Shown: positions 20,468 through 29,483, numbered from the stretch's first letter. The stretch is DNA of 64,000 bases from Pseudocolwellia sp. AS88 (GCF_030551755.1 NZ_JAUPEC010000002.1:1-64000); one strand, 5' to 3'. The notes: a model not told the origin generated them from the letters alone. A program made the numbers and translations.

Positions 20468-20680
20468 ATGAAAGACGGTATTCATCCAAATTATGCAGAG
20501 TTCAAGGCAACTTGTTCTTGTGGTAATGTTATAACAACTCGTTCTACTATAGGTAAAGATCTTTACTTAGACGTATGTTCAGAGTGTCACCCATTCTACA
20601 CTGGTAAGCAAAAAGCTGCTGAGACTGGTGGTCGTGTTGATAAATTCAACAAACGTTTTGGTGCTCTTTCTAAGAAGTAA
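20468..20680 (+). CDS. rpmE: 50S ribosomal protein bL31 (zinc-binding form)
   Basis: The 70-residue protein starts M-K-D-G-I-H-P-N-Y and carries the four zinc-ligand cysteines of the C+ form (C16 and C18, then C37 and C40 in V-C-S-E-C-H-P). A GAGG box precedes the ATG and a strong terminator follows the stop. The C+ form of L31 is commonly zinc-dependent; zur lies about 7 kb away, but no Zur site was identified here. Confidence 0.97.
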   Translation: MKDGIHPNYAEFKATCSCGNVITTRSTIGKDLYLDVCSECHPFYTGKQKAAETGGRVDKFNKRFGALSKK

Positions 20681-20710
20681 GCTTTCTTATAAAGGTAACA
20701 TTATTCGAAA

Positions 20711-20733
20711 AAAGCGCCCTAGGCGCTTTTTTT
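20711..20733 (+). terminator. rpmE terminator
   Basis: Perfect 8-bp arms AAAGCGCC and GGCGCTTT with a three-base loop run into a stretch of T's. It stands 30 bases after the rpmE stop. Confidence 0.9.
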
Positions 20734-20896
20734 ATGTCTGTTGTTTATGAAATTCATTTATTTAGACTAACATCCATTTAATTTAGCTCTGAAATATCGC
20801 CTAATTTCTTATAACTTATATTCTTCTTTTTATGTATTTCTGATACATTAGTCACCATTCAATTTTCCCCGTTCCCTCATTCATCAAGGTAAGTAA

Positions 20897-22315
20897 ATGG
20901 CAGACCGTAAGCCCGATAAATCTTTTAAAGATAGAAAATTTAAAACAGACAGCCAAATGGATGAACTTAAAGTTCCACCGCATTCATTAGAAGCTGAACA
21001 ATCTGTTTTAGGTGGCTTGTTACTAGACAATGAAACATGGGATCGTGTGAGTGAAAAAGTTGTTGCTGAAGATTTTTACAGTCGATCACATCGCATTGTT
21101 TTTGAATGTATTGGCGCCTTAATTGAATTAGGTGAACCGGTAGATTTGATCACGCTTTCTGAGAGTTTAGAAAATGATCAAAAGCTAGACTCTGCTGGTG
21201 GTTTTGTTTATCTCGCTGAGATGATGAAAAATACGCCAAGTGCAGCCAATATTGTAGCTTATGCTGAAATTGTAAGAGAAAGAGCCGTTACCCGTGAAAT
21301 GATCAGTGTTGCAAATGAAATCGCTGAAGCAGGTTACGATACTCAAGGTCGCTCAAGTGCCGATTTACTTGATTTTGCTGAAACTAAAGTTTTCGCAATA
21401 GCAGAAAAAAGAACAAATAAATCTGAAGGTCCGGCTTCGCTTAATTCAGTATTAGAGAAAACAGTCGATCGTATTGAAAAGCTATGTTCATCTCCAACCA
21501 ATGGTGTAACAGGTGTTTCAACAGGCTTTGCTGATTTAGATAAAATGACTGCAGGTTTACAAAAATCCGATTTGATCATTATTGCTGCACGTCCATCTAT
21601 GGGTAAAACTACCTTCGCGATGAACTTGGCAGAAACAGCGGCGATGACATCAGATAAGCCAGCTTTAATCTTCAGCTTAGAGATGCCTTCAGATCAAATC
21701 ATGATGAGAATGCTAGCCTCGTTAGGTCGTATTGATCAAACTAAAATTCGTACGGGACAATTACAAGATGAAGATTGGGCAAGACTTTCTTCAACCATGG
21801 GACTGCTCATGGAAAAAGGTAAAATGTATATTGATGATGCCGCAGGTTTAACACCAACGGAAGTTCGCTCAAGGGCGAGACGTATTCATCGTGATCATGG
21901 CGGTATTAGTATGATCATGATTGATTACCTTCAGTTGATGCGTGCTCCTCAATTCTCAGATAACCGTACATTAGAGATTGCCGAGATATCACGCTCCCTT
22001 AAAGCTTTAGCTAAAGAATTAGAAGTACCCGTTATTGCACTATCTCAACTAAACCGTAGTTTGGAGCAGCGTTCAGATAAACGTCCAATTAACTCAGATT
22101 TACGTGAATCAGGTTCGATAGAGCAGGATGCCGATTTAATCATGTTTATTTATCGTGATGAGGTTTATCACGATGACTCTGAATTTAAAGGTATGGCGGA
22201 AATTATTATTGGTAAACAACGTAACGGTCCAATTGGACGTGTTCCATTAACTTTCCAAGGTCAGTTTTCTCGCTTCGATAACTATGCGGGTTCTCATGTG
22301 CTTGACGAAGATTAA
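20897..22315 (+). CDS. dnaB: replicative DNA helicase DnaB
   Basis: DnaB is the hexameric 5'-3' helicase of the replication fork. The 472-residue protein has an N-terminal primase-interacting domain (about 25-130, from P-P-H-S-L-E-A-E-Q-S-V-L-G), a linker, and a RecA-like motor. The motor carries Walker A R-P-S-M-G-K-T-T (about 232-239), Walker B M-I-M-I-D-Y-L-Q-L, and the S-Q-L-N-R and D-L-R-E-S-G-S-I-E-Q-D-A-D motifs. Alanine racemase follows at 24 bases, the usual dnaB-alr order. Confidence 0.98.
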   Translation: MADRKPDKSFKDRKFKTDSQMDELKVPPHSLEAEQSVLGGLLLDNETWDRVSEKVVAEDFYSRSHRIVFECIGALIELGEPVDLITLSESLENDQKLDSAGGFVYLAEMMKNTPSAANIVAYAEIVRERAVTREMISVANEIAEAGYDTQGRSSADLLDFAETKVFAIAEKRTNKSEGPASLNSVLEKTVDRIEKLCSSPTNGVTGVSTGFADLDKMTAGLQKSDLIIIAARPSMGKTTFAMNLAETAAMTSDKPALIFSLEMPSDQIMMRMLASLGRIDQTKIRTGQLQDEDWARLSSTMGLLMEKGKMYIDDAAGLTPTEVRSRARRIHRDHGGISMIMIDYLQLMRAPQFSDNRTLEIAEISRSLKALAKELEVPVIALSQLNRSLEQRSDKRPINSDLRESGSIEQDADLIMFIYRDEVYHDDSEFKGMAEIIIGKQRNGPIGRVPLTFQGQFSRFDNYAGSHVLDED

Positions 22316-22339
22316 TTTTTACATGTTGAATGTTAAACA

Positions 22340-23431
22340 ATGAGTATCCGAACAGCCACCGCAATTATTGATTTTCAAGCGTTAGCTCATAATTATAAAG
22401 TCATTAAATCTTATGCTCCTAACAGTAAAGTATTAGCTGTACTCAAAGCGAACGCTTATGGTCATGGTTTAGAGCGTATTGCTAAAGCTTTACCGCAAGC
22501 TGATGGCTTTGGTGTTGCTCGTTTAGATGAAGCTATTGCCTTACGTAAGGCTGGCATTATTCAGCCTATTATTTTGTTAGAAGGTTTTTTCTCGCCTGAT
22601 GAACTCACCTTATTATCAGAATATAATTTAGAAACCATTATTCATAGCAAAGAACAGCTTGAAGCAATTAATAATGCCCATTTAGATTCAGCTATTAAAG
22701 TATGGTTAAAAATTGATACAGGAATGCATCGTTTAGGTATTTCACCTAAAGACTTTAGTACTTTCCTTCAGGCTTTGGAACAAAGTAAAAATGTTCAAAA
22801 ATATATTACTTTAATAAGCCACCTTGGTTGTGCGGATGATTTAAATGATAAAACAACATCAGTTCAACTTAGTATATTTAAACAACTAGCTAGTTCAACA
22901 TATGAATGTTCTTTAGCTAATTCAGCCGGCATTTGTGCTTGGCCTGAAGCTCACTTTGATTGGGTAAGGCCAGGTTTGATGCTATATGGTGTTTCACCTA
23001 TGTTGGTGCAAAGTGCTCAACAAAAAGCGCTACAACCTGTAATGACCCTGAAATCGAGCCTTATCTCAATTAGACGAATCAGCAAAGGGGATTCAGTTGG
23101 CTATGGTAGCTCTTGGACTAGCGCTAAAGATACCTACATTGGCGTGATTGCTATAGGTTATGGTGATGGCTACCCTCGTCATGCTGAAAATGGTACACCT
23201 ATCTATATTAATGGCAGGATAGTGCCTTTAATTGGCCGAGTATCGATGGATATGATTACGGTCGATTTAGGTGAGGGCACAGCTGGAAAAATTAAAGATA
23301 ACGTTGGAGATGAAGCAACCTTATGGGGTGCTGAACTACCGATTGAACAAATTGCTAAATGCGCAACGACTATTCCCTATGAGCTTTTATGTAATATTAG
23401 CCGAAGAGTCCACATTACCATTAAAAAATAG
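22340..23431 (+). CDS. alr: alanine racemase
   Basis: Alr interconverts L- and D-alanine for peptidoglycan, using pyridoxal phosphate. The 363-residue protein shows the cofactor lysine in V-L-K-A-N-A-Y-G-H-G (Lys about 36) and the opposing catalytic tyrosine in S-V-G-Y-G-S-S-W (about 255). R-V-S-M-D-M and I-G-Y-G-D-G-Y-P-R are also conserved. It is probably co-transcribed with dnaB. The next 50 bases lead into decayed yjbQ repeats. Confidence 0.96.
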   Translation: MSIRTATAIIDFQALAHNYKVIKSYAPNSKVLAVLKANAYGHGLERIAKALPQADGFGVARLDEAIALRKAGIIQPIILLEGFFSPDELTLLSEYNLETIIHSKEQLEAINNAHLDSAIKVWLKIDTGMHRLGISPKDFSTFLQALEQSKNVQKYITLISHLGCADDLNDKTTSVQLSIFKQLASSTYECSLANSAGICAWPEAHFDWVRPGLMLYGVSPMLVQSAQQKALQPVMTLKSSLISIRRISKGDSVGYGSSWTSAKDTYIGVIAIGYGDGYPRHAENGTPIYINGRIVPLIGRVSMDMITVDLGEGTAGKIKDNVGDEATLWGAELPIEQIAKCATTIPYELLCNISRRVHITIKK

Positions 23432-23481
23432 CGTGATTATCGTTAATACTGATACTGGCTCTATTGCATTCGGATATTACC

Positions 23482-23760
23482 CAGCTTAGCTATTCGCGAT
23501 TGATTGTCGCAACAAGTGTTCTCGAACTGGTGTGGTCCTTATGTTTACCCAAATATATTCTTTGCCAAATATCTCAGTTTAGCTATTCACCATTGATTAT
23601 CGCAACGAGTGTTCTCGAGCTGGCGTTTTCCCTATGTTCACCCAAATATATTCTTTGCCAAATATCTCAGCTTAGCTATTCACCATTGATTGTCGCAACG
23701 AGTGTTCTCGAACTGGCGTGATCCCTATGTTCACCTAAGTATATTCCCTGCCAGATTCCT
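23482..23760. repeat. three tandem 93-bp units derived from the 3' end of yjbQ
   Basis: Units at 23482-23574, 23575-23667 and 23668-23760 differ by roughly a dozen bases each by eye. The third is the real end of yjbQ. On the minus strand the outer two still encode most of the YjbQ C-terminus (I-Y-L-G-E-H-R, S-S-R-T-L-V-A, I-N-G-E), with the natural stop and one extra stop inside each unit. The length of 93 bp is 31 codons, consistent with tandem duplication of an in-frame gene end followed by drift. Confidence 0.88.
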
Positions 23761-24095
23761 AAATTTAATTCACCGTCGGTAATTGGAACAGTAATGTTGT
23801 TTCCAAGTAGGCTTGTTTTTATATGTGCAGGCATATCATCACTACCTTCATATGTGTGATCATAATATGGAGCATTTTCGGGCACCATTACATTAAAGTG
23901 TTTTTCCATATCGGTACGTACGGTTGGGTCAGCATTTTCATTAATCGTTAATGACGCAGAAGAATGTTTAATAAACAAATGCAGTATGCCAGTCTTTACC
24001 TGAGCTATTTCAGGCAATTGCCCAATAATGTCATGGGTGATTAAATGGAAGCCTCGTTTTTTAGCGCGTAATGAAAACTCTATTTGTTGCCACAT
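23676..24095 (-). CDS. yjbQ: YjbQ family protein (secondary thiamine-phosphate synthase type)
   Basis: The 139-residue protein matches E. coli YjbQ (138 aa) along its whole length: M-W-Q-Q start, H-S-S-A-S-L-T-I-N-E-N, D-P-T-V-R-T-D-M-E, Y-E-G-S-D-D-M-P-A-H-I-K, and the end W-Q-G-I-Y-L-G-E-H-R. Family members show weak thiamine-phosphate synthase activity; the physiological role is unclear. I chose ATG 24095 on homology and an AAGAAG-like box; the frame is open 16 codons further. The 3' end forms the last unit of a tandem triplication. Confidence 0.9.
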   Translation of the reverse strand: MWQQIEFSLRAKKRGFHLITHDIIGQLPEIAQVKTGILHLFIKHSSASLTINENADPTVRTDMEKHFNVMVPENAPYYDHTYEGSDDMPAHIKTSLLGNNITVPITDGELNLGIWQGIYLGEHRDHASSRTLVATINGE

Positions 24096-24174
24096 AAAAG
24101 ATCTTCTTATTTTGTTAATGTACTGTATGAATAGCTTAGCCAATATTTAGCTTTTTATTTAAAAAGCAGATATT

Positions 24175-24206
24175 AAAAAACCCCAGAGAAATCAATGAGG
24201 TTTTTT
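24175..24206 (-). terminator. terminator after the CheX-like gene
   Basis: On the minus strand arms AAAAAACCTC and GGGGTTTTTT (one G-U) enclose a 12-base loop and end in T's. It lies 26 bases after the stop of the CheX-like gene. Confidence 0.7.
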
Positions 24207-24231
24207 GGTTTTTAATAAAGATGCTAAGAAG

Positions 24232-24696
24232 TTATTTGTTAAAGCTAAACTCAATATAAGCTTTACCAAGATCACATGACAATGGAATAATAACGATAGG
24301 TCCATCAGCTTTATGGCTGATTGTATGGTCTTTACCTGACACTACAACTGGAGTTGCCATATCAAATTCGAAACCTTTTTCACTTAACATACGTTTAGCG
24401 CCACCGGTTACCATGTTAGTGATTTCACCAACTAAATCAGTAATTTCTTCATTAACTACATCAGGACCTTCACCTACCATTTTTTTCATGGTGGCAATAG
24501 CTAAACGTCCTTCAAAAGTAATAGAAAGAGAGCCTTTAGTTTGTTCACTTACCATGCCTATTAGTCCCGAAACATCACCCATAGCTACTTCGCTTTTTTT
24601 AAGTCTCGGTTTTTCTGGGGTTAATTCCATTTGTGCCATCGTTGACATAACGTTAAGCATTGACGATAGAAATGGGTTGATAAACTCTACATTCAT
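24232..24696 (-). CDS. CheX-like chemotaxis phosphatase
   Basis: CheC/CheX proteins dephosphorylate CheY. The 154-residue protein has the single-helix signature E-I-T-D-L-V-G-E-I-T-N-M (about 84-95), with the conserved Glu and Asn that insert into the CheY active site, and the V-S-G-x-I-G beta region near residue 45. It stands alone with its own terminator, far from any chemotaxis cluster but in a genome with chemoreceptors (see 32017-33483). ATG 24696 is preferred over an in-frame GTG four codons upstream. Confidence 0.82.
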   Translation of the reverse strand: MNVEFINPFLSSMLNVMSTMAQMELTPEKPRLKKSEVAMGDVSGLIGMVSEQTKGSLSITFEGRLAIATMKKMVGEGPDVVNEEITDLVGEITNMVTGGAKRMLSEKGFEFDMATPVVVSGKDHTISHKADGPIVIIPLSCDLGKAYIEFSFNK

Positions 24697-24780
24697 TAAT
24701 GTTTCCACGACCTTTATTAATTTTTAGTACTGATTTTGCACGCAAATTTTGTAAATGTAAATCAGTACTTACTATTTTAT

Positions 24781-25272
24781 TTATTCGACAACAGCGGTTG
24801 TTTCTGTGGCATTAAAGGTGATACTTCCTTTAATTTTTATACCTTGAAAATTCAATATATTAACTTGTTTAGGGTAAGTATTGACGAGTAAATCATTTTT
24901 TACCAATAAACCTGTTAAAAAACTTTCAAAAGGTGCTTCTTGATAGATATAAATATTACCACTTTTAACTTCTAACCCGACCCAATTTATTACTATTTGT
25001 TTGTCTAAATAGTGTAATAAAAAATGTTCTTCAACATAAGACTGAATTAAAGCTTCATAATCTTTGTGTTCAGGAGAAAAATTAATCTGTTGTTGCTCGG
25101 CAATTGCATTTTCCACATCATGAGTAGTAAATTGATGAATAATTTCAATTGTTTTAGCAGAACCGTTTAAGGTTAGATCAGTCATTCCAAAAAAATATGT
25201 ATGAGCAGAAGCGATTGATGCTGCTGCCCATAATATAGCTACTGATACTAATTTCAGTAAGTGTTTTATCAT
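24781..25272 (-). CDS. DUF6702-like secreted protein
   Basis: The 163-residue product begins with a signal peptide (about 1-23, ending A-S-A-H). A mature beta-rich domain follows, with H-Q-F-T-T-H-D-V-E-N near residue 46, like the H-x-F-T-x-D-x-E region of DUF6702 proteins. Its start overlaps the M1 peptidase stop by one base (TAATG), so translation is coupled, and such proteins are often encoded beside M1 peptidases. It probably acts in the periplasm or outer envelope; function is unknown. Confidence 0.65.
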   Translation of the reverse strand: MIKHLLKLVSVAILWAAASIASAHTYFFGMTDLTLNGSAKTIEIIHQFTTHDVENAIAEQQQINFSPEHKDYEALIQSYVEEHFLLHYLDKQIVINWVGLEVKSGNIYIYQEAPFESFLTGLLVKNDLLVNTYPKQVNILNFQGIKIKGSITFNATETTAVVE

Positions 25273-27635
25273 TACTTGCTAGATTCTTTTTCTGCTTTGG
25301 TTATGTCATCACTCGACTTTAATTCTTTATTATAGTCGCGCATCATGTCAGTTTTCTTACGCTTGTATAAATCAAAACGAGATTTAATTGGGCGAGCAGG
25401 CCAGTAATTGTTATTTACATTTACATCTGCCGTTTCCCAATTAGGATCTATTGCTATACCAGTGACTTCTTTCTCAGTAATAATTAGCTTAGATACTTTG
25501 TTATTATTTTTACGCCAAATTTCAGCAGGAATTCTGATGTTTTCTTTCGTATTATCTGCATAAGTTATTTCAAGTAATATTGGCATTACTAAGCCACCAA
25601 TATTTTCAAAGTCAAAGATATAGAAGTTACTTTCATTAGTCAGTAGCTCTTTTTCCCAATCTTCTAGTTTATTATGCATAGCATTGTATTTATTGCGAGC
25701 TGCATTTGTAGCAGTAAATTTATCGTGCTCGTTATAAAAATCTAGTAGTTCAGGTTTATCGTCAGTGCGTAACCATTGGCCTTTATTGCGAAGATCTGAG
25801 ATAAACGTTGGCTTTTCGTTTTCTAAAGCACGTTCCCATGCTTCTTCAGTATCAGGGTTTTGGCTATTTGGACGGTATAAATGAATGTCGCCTAAAGCAA
25901 TATCAACATGATCTGTTGTGTAAAACCAACCACGCCAGAACCAATCAAGATCTACTGCTGATGCATCTTCCATAGTTCTGAAGAAATCTGCAGGCATAGG
26001 GCGTTTGAACTTCCAACGTTGTGCGTATTCTTTAAAAGCGAAATCGAATAACTCACGACCCATAATCGTTTCACGTAATATGTTTAGTGCAACTGCAGGC
26101 TTACCGTAAGCATTGTTACCAAACTGTAAAATAGATTCTGAGTTTGTCATGATTGGCACTTGGTTGCTGCTTTTCATGTAAGACGTCATATTCGCAGCAT
26201 GGCCACGACGAGAAGGATAGTTTTCTTCCCACGATTGCTCTGCTAAGAATTGTAGAAATGTATTTAAACCTTCATCCATCCAAGTCCATTGACGTTCGTC
26301 TGAGTTAACAATCATAGGGAAGTAGTTATGTCCTACTTCATGAATGATAACGCCAATTAATCCGTATTTGGTTGCACGAGAATAGGTTTTCTCACCTGTT
26401 TCTTTATTAAGTGTTGGGCGAGGACCATTAAAGGTGATCATCGGGTATTCCATTCCGCCAACAGGGCCATTTACAGAAATAGATACAGGATATGGATAAG
26501 CAAAAGTGTATTTATTGTACTGTTCCATAGTGTGAATAATGGCTTCAGTTGAATATTTCTCCCATAAAGGATTACCTTCATTTGGATAGTAAGACATTGC
26601 CATAGTATCTGTACCACCAGCTTTATAGCCTTGAGCATCCCAGATAAATTTACGGCTTGAAGCAAAAGCAAAATCTCTTACGTTTTCTGCTTTGAAGTGC
26701 CATGTTTTTTCTTTGCTAGAACGAGATTTTTCGTTTTCTAAAGCTTCATCAGGCGTGATAATTAAAACAGGTTTCTTAGCTGTTTTTGCTTTATCTAAAC
26801 GACTTCTTTGTGTACTCGTTAATACTTTTTTAGGATTTTGTAATACACCTGTAGACGCAACAACATGATCTGCAGGAACAGTAATTTTTACATCGTAATC
26901 ACCAAATTCTAAGGCGAATTCACCATTACCTAAGAATTGTTTATTTTGCCAACCTACAGCATCGTAATACGCTACAGCTCTTGGAAACCAACTTGCTACT
27001 TCGTATAAGTAGTTGTCGTCTTCTTTAAAGTATTCATAACCTGAACGGCCGCCTAATACTTTTTGTTCTTGTAAAGCGTAAGTCCAATCAATATTAAACT
27101 CTACTTCCGCACCTGATTTTAATGGCTTAGGTAAGTCGATACGCATCATAGTACCGTTAATGGTGTACGGTAATGCTTTATTGCTTTTGTCTGTAACCTT
27201 TAATATGCGATTACCACCATCGAACTTTTCTGTTTCAATAGCGTTTCTTAAACCATTATAAGTAACTTTTTTAGCTGGAGCTGTACTGGTTAGTTTATAA
27301 TCTGAAGCTTTACCCATTCTATTCTGATCAAGCTGTATCCAAAGATAGCGAAGAGTATCAGGCGAATTGTTTTTATAATTTAACGTCTCACTACCTGTTA
27401 ATTTTTGAGTTTTATCGTTTAATTTAATTTTAATTTCATAATCGACTTCTTGTTGCCAATATTCATGACCCGGTGCACCAGAAGCCGTTCTATAAGTATT
27501 TGCTGTTGGGAGAATTTCTTCTAATTGACGGAATTTTTGATCATCTATAGTGCTTTTAGCGATAACGTTGTGTGAAGTCGCAACAGTCAAACACAATAAG
27601 ATAGATCGGAGTGATAAATAGGGTGTGAGTTTCAT
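25272..27635 (-). CDS. M1 family zinc metallopeptidase (exported)
   Basis: The 787-residue protein has an N-terminal signal peptide (about 1-26) and a beta-rich aminopeptidase N-like N-domain. The catalytic site is H-E-V-G-H (His432, Glu433, His436) with the third ligand Glu455 in T-W-M-D-E-G, and G-G-M-E-Y-P takes the place of the GxMEN exopeptidase motif. It is likely a periplasmic aminopeptidase or related endopeptidase. It is coupled to the downstream DUF6702 gene. Upstream lies a long hairpin and zur. Confidence 0.9.
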   Translation of the reverse strand: MKLTPYLSLRSILLCLTVATSHNVIAKSTIDDQKFRQLEEILPTANTYRTASGAPGHEYWQQEVDYEIKIKLNDKTQKLTGSETLNYKNNSPDTLRYLWIQLDQNRMGKASDYKLTSTAPAKKVTYNGLRNAIETEKFDGGNRILKVTDKSNKALPYTINGTMMRIDLPKPLKSGAEVEFNIDWTYALQEQKVLGGRSGYEYFKEDDNYLYEVASWFPRAVAYYDAVGWQNKQFLGNGEFALEFGDYDVKITVPADHVVASTGVLQNPKKVLTSTQRSRLDKAKTAKKPVLIITPDEALENEKSRSSKEKTWHFKAENVRDFAFASSRKFIWDAQGYKAGGTDTMAMSYYPNEGNPLWEKYSTEAIIHTMEQYNKYTFAYPYPVSISVNGPVGGMEYPMITFNGPRPTLNKETGEKTYSRATKYGLIGVIIHEVGHNYFPMIVNSDERQWTWMDEGLNTFLQFLAEQSWEENYPSRRGHAANMTSYMKSSNQVPIMTNSESILQFGNNAYGKPAVALNILRETIMGRELFDFAFKEYAQRWKFKRPMPADFFRTMEDASAVDLDWFWRGWFYTTDHVDIALGDIHLYRPNSQNPDTEEAWERALENEKPTFISDLRNKGQWLRTDDKPELLDFYNEHDKFTATNAARNKYNAMHNKLEDWEKELLTNESNFYIFDFENIGGLVMPILLEITYADNTKENIRIPAEIWRKNNNKVSKLIITEKEVTGIAIDPNWETADVNVNNNYWPARPIKSRFDLYKRKKTDMMRDYNKELKSSDDITKAEKESSK

Positions 27636-27680
27636 ATTATTCCTATGAAGTGTTTACAAGTTTAAACGCAATATTTTTGA

Positions 27681-27727
27681 CCTTATTTTACTCCCTTAAT
27701 GCATGATATTAAGGGAGAAATAATAAG
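27681..27727 (-). terminator. long hairpin downstream of zur
   Basis: Perfect 10-bp arms CTCCCTTAAT (27691-27700) and ATTAAGGGAG (27708-27717) with a 7-base loop extend outward through CCTTATT and AATAAGG. It lies between the zur stop and the M1 peptidase start. The T-run on the minus strand is poor, so it may be a weak terminator or an mRNA-protecting structure. Confidence 0.5.
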
Positions 27728-27781
27728 GTGATAATGAATAATAGCTTAACGTAGGTGATAAGCTAATGAATTATTCGGGTT

Positions 27782-28225
27782 TTATTGGCAACTTTTACAA
27801 GTACCGTGTGCTTCTACAATTTGGTGGCTGATTGAAAAGCCATGAGTATCAGCCATTGTTCTAAGAGAAGAATCTAGATCATTCGATTGTATTTCTTCTA
27901 CATAATCACAAACGTCGCAAATAAGTAGCTGAACAGGGTGACTGCACTCGCTGAAGTGATGACACATAACAAAGGCATTAATCGATTCTATTTTATGAAC
28001 AAAGCCTTGTTTACCTAAAAAGTCTAATGCTCTGTAAATAGTTGCAGGCTTAGCAGAGGAGTCAACTTTTTTTAGTTGATCTAACAAGTCGTAAGCACCA
28101 ATAGCGCCGTCATGCTCAGCAAGTATTTTAAATACTTCTTCACGTGCTGTGGTGAATCTTGCTCCACGGGTTTGGCAAACATGTTTGGCTTGTTCTAGTA
28201 AATCGTCAGTAAGCATATTTTTCAT
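27782..28225 (-). CDS. zur: zinc uptake regulator Zur (Fur family)
   Basis: Zur represses zinc-uptake genes when zinc is plentiful. The 147-residue protein aligns with E. coli Zur at A-K-P-A-T-I-Y-R-A-L-D-F-L and at V-H-K-I-E-S-I-N-A-F-V-M-C-H, which separates Zur from Fur and PerR. It has structural zinc cysteines in C-D-V-C and C-K-S-C. I chose the ATG at 28225 by comparison with E. coli; the frame stays open 11 codons more. No znu genes are nearby. Confidence 0.88.
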   Translation of the reverse strand: MKNMLTDDLLEQAKHVCQTRGARFTTAREEVFKILAEHDGAIGAYDLLDQLKKVDSSAKPATIYRALDFLGKQGFVHKIESINAFVMCHHFSECSHPVQLLICDVCDYVEEIQSNDLDSSLRTMADTHGFSISHQIVEAHGTCKSCQ

Positions 28226-28469
28226 TGTTATGAGTAAATTACTCGTTGAGTTTACCATAGTGATGGGATGCGTCTAGATGAATTACAAAGCAATAACCAT
28301 TTCAAGTGTAAAGAAATGACTACCTCAGCAAAAATACTTCTTTTTTTTACTTTAAAAAACTACAAACAAAAAATCGTTTATTTTATTTTGTATTCAATAT
28401 TTCATTTATTTTGTTGGGAGAAGTGTTTATTGTATAAAATATACAAGTAGTTGATTTTAAAGGGGTTTT

Positions 28470-28487
28470 GTGTCAATAAATTTTACA
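28470..28487 (+). promoter_or_regulatory. candidate activator site shared by the two PEP-CTERM genes
   Basis: The sequence GTGTCAATAAATTTTACA matches the one at 57974-57991 in 14 of 18 positions (joint form GTGTCRRWAWAYTTTACA). It lies 63 bases before the GG of a sigma-54-type promoter, a normal place for an enhancer-binding protein such as PrsR. The role is inferred. Confidence 0.55.
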
Positions 28488-28548
28488 TTTTTAATTAACA
28501 GTATATTAACATTTAAATTAATTTCCCTTTAATCAGTTACTTATATTT

Positions 28549-28565
28549 CTGGTGTGTTTTTTGCT
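28549..28565 (+). promoter_or_regulatory. sigma-54-type promoter of the PEP-CTERM gene
   Basis: CTGGTGTGTTTTTTGCT has the invariant GG and GC at the required 10-base spacing (28551-28552 and 28563-28564) and agrees with most other consensus positions. It leads into the gene at 28716 through a leader of about 140 bases. Confidence 0.65.
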
Positions 28566-28715
28566 TATACGTATTTGTTAGAGATATGTTAGTACATGAA
28601 TATTTCTCAGTATTCTCGTAACTATTAATAACTATCTGAACAATTGCAATTAAGCAAAATTATTTAAGTTCATTAGTTCATATAAGAACTACTGAATCAT
28701 ACTAAAGGACGAAAA

Positions 28716-29423
28716 ATGAAAAACTTTAAGAAAAAATTATTATCAGCTGTTGCTGTAGTTGCTTTATCTCCATTAGCACAAGCAGGTGTAATTTCTTATT
28801 CTGATGAGCACGCAGCTTCAACTACAGACTGGTTTGATACATTAACAGTGTCACAGTTTGACAGCAGCATGGGTACGCTTAACACTGTAGATATTTCTTT
28901 TTCTGCTGAAATGTTATCAGATATGACTTTGGATAATGACAATGCAACAGGTACTACAGCACGTGGTACAGTATCTGTTGATACTATTGGTTCATTTTTA
29001 GGTTTAGGCGGCCTTAACATCTCTTTATCAGCAAATACTGGTTTCCAAAGCTTAGGTGCTGATGATTCTGGCGATACAGATACTGCTGGCAATGGCGGTG
29101 GCGATGAGTATGTAGGTTTAGGTTTATCTGGTTCTGATTTACTTAGCCTTACTATTGATGCATCAAATGCTGACTTCTTAAGCTTTATCGGTACAGGTAC
29201 TCTTTCTACTACTAATTTAGGTACTTTTGGTGGTTTTGCTGTAGCTGGTGGTGGCGGTAATGTTGATGTTAACCTTAATACTATCGCTTCAGCTGCTTTG
29301 AGTGTTACATATAACTTCACAGACAGAGCTTCAACTACTGTTCCAGAAACTGGTTCTTTAGCTATCTTTGGTTTAGGTCTTGCAGGTTTTGCATTAAGCC
29401 GTAGAGCTAAAAAATCAGCATAG
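28716..29423 (+). CDS. PEP-CTERM sorting-domain protein (choice-of-anchor E type)
   Basis: The 235-residue exported protein has a signal peptide (about 1-23, ending A-Q-A) and a Gly/Ser/Asp-rich beta domain (24-205). Its C-terminal tripartite signal is V-P-E-T-G, a hydrophobic helix, then S-R-R-A-K-K (about 208-235). In PEP-CTERM systems an exosortase cleaves this tail and places the protein on the cell surface or in exopolysaccharide. Here the motif is PETG rather than PEPG. The middle domain resembles choice-of-anchor E proteins (N-F-T-D-R-A-S-T before the tail). No exosortase is in the window. Confidence 0.85.
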   Translation: MKNFKKKLLSAVAVVALSPLAQAGVISYSDEHAASTTDWFDTLTVSQFDSSMGTLNTVDISFSAEMLSDMTLDNDNATGTTARGTVSVDTIGSFLGLGGLNISLSANTGFQSLGADDSGDTDTAGNGGGDEYVGLGLSGSDLLSLTIDASNADFLSFIGTGTLSTTNLGTFGGFAVAGGGGNVDVNLNTIASAALSVTYNFTDRASTTVPETGSLAIFGLGLAGFALSRRAKKSA

Positions 29424-29483
29424 TTAGCAATTAACTAGCGATAAATTTAAAGTGTTATTTTAAACACTGAATAGTCACTTTAA

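Larger units (their letters stand above)
28226..28715. other. AT-rich control region between zur and a PEP-CTERM gene
   Basis: The region carries the leftward zur promoter, then a sigma-54-type promoter and an upstream motif for the rightward PEP-CTERM gene (listed separately). A ribosome-binding site AAGGA precedes 28716. A 60-codon open frame at 28268-28450 has no ribosome-binding site and an atypical composition, so it is not called. Confidence 0.6.

Noticed and set aside
23464-23721. Rightward 85-codon open frame with a 31-residue repeat
   Set aside because: It is the antisense of the tandem yjbQ-derived units; the 93-bp unit length keeps any open frame open. No ribosome-binding site.
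28268-28450. Rightward 60-codon open frame upstream of the PEP-CTERM gene
   Set aside because: Poor start context and Lys/Phe-rich composition expected from AT-rich DNA; it lies in a control region.
28796-29320. Leftward 174-codon open frame
   Set aside because: Antisense to the PEP-CTERM gene; its Pro/Ser/Val-rich product follows from the Gly/Ser/Asp codons of the sense strand.
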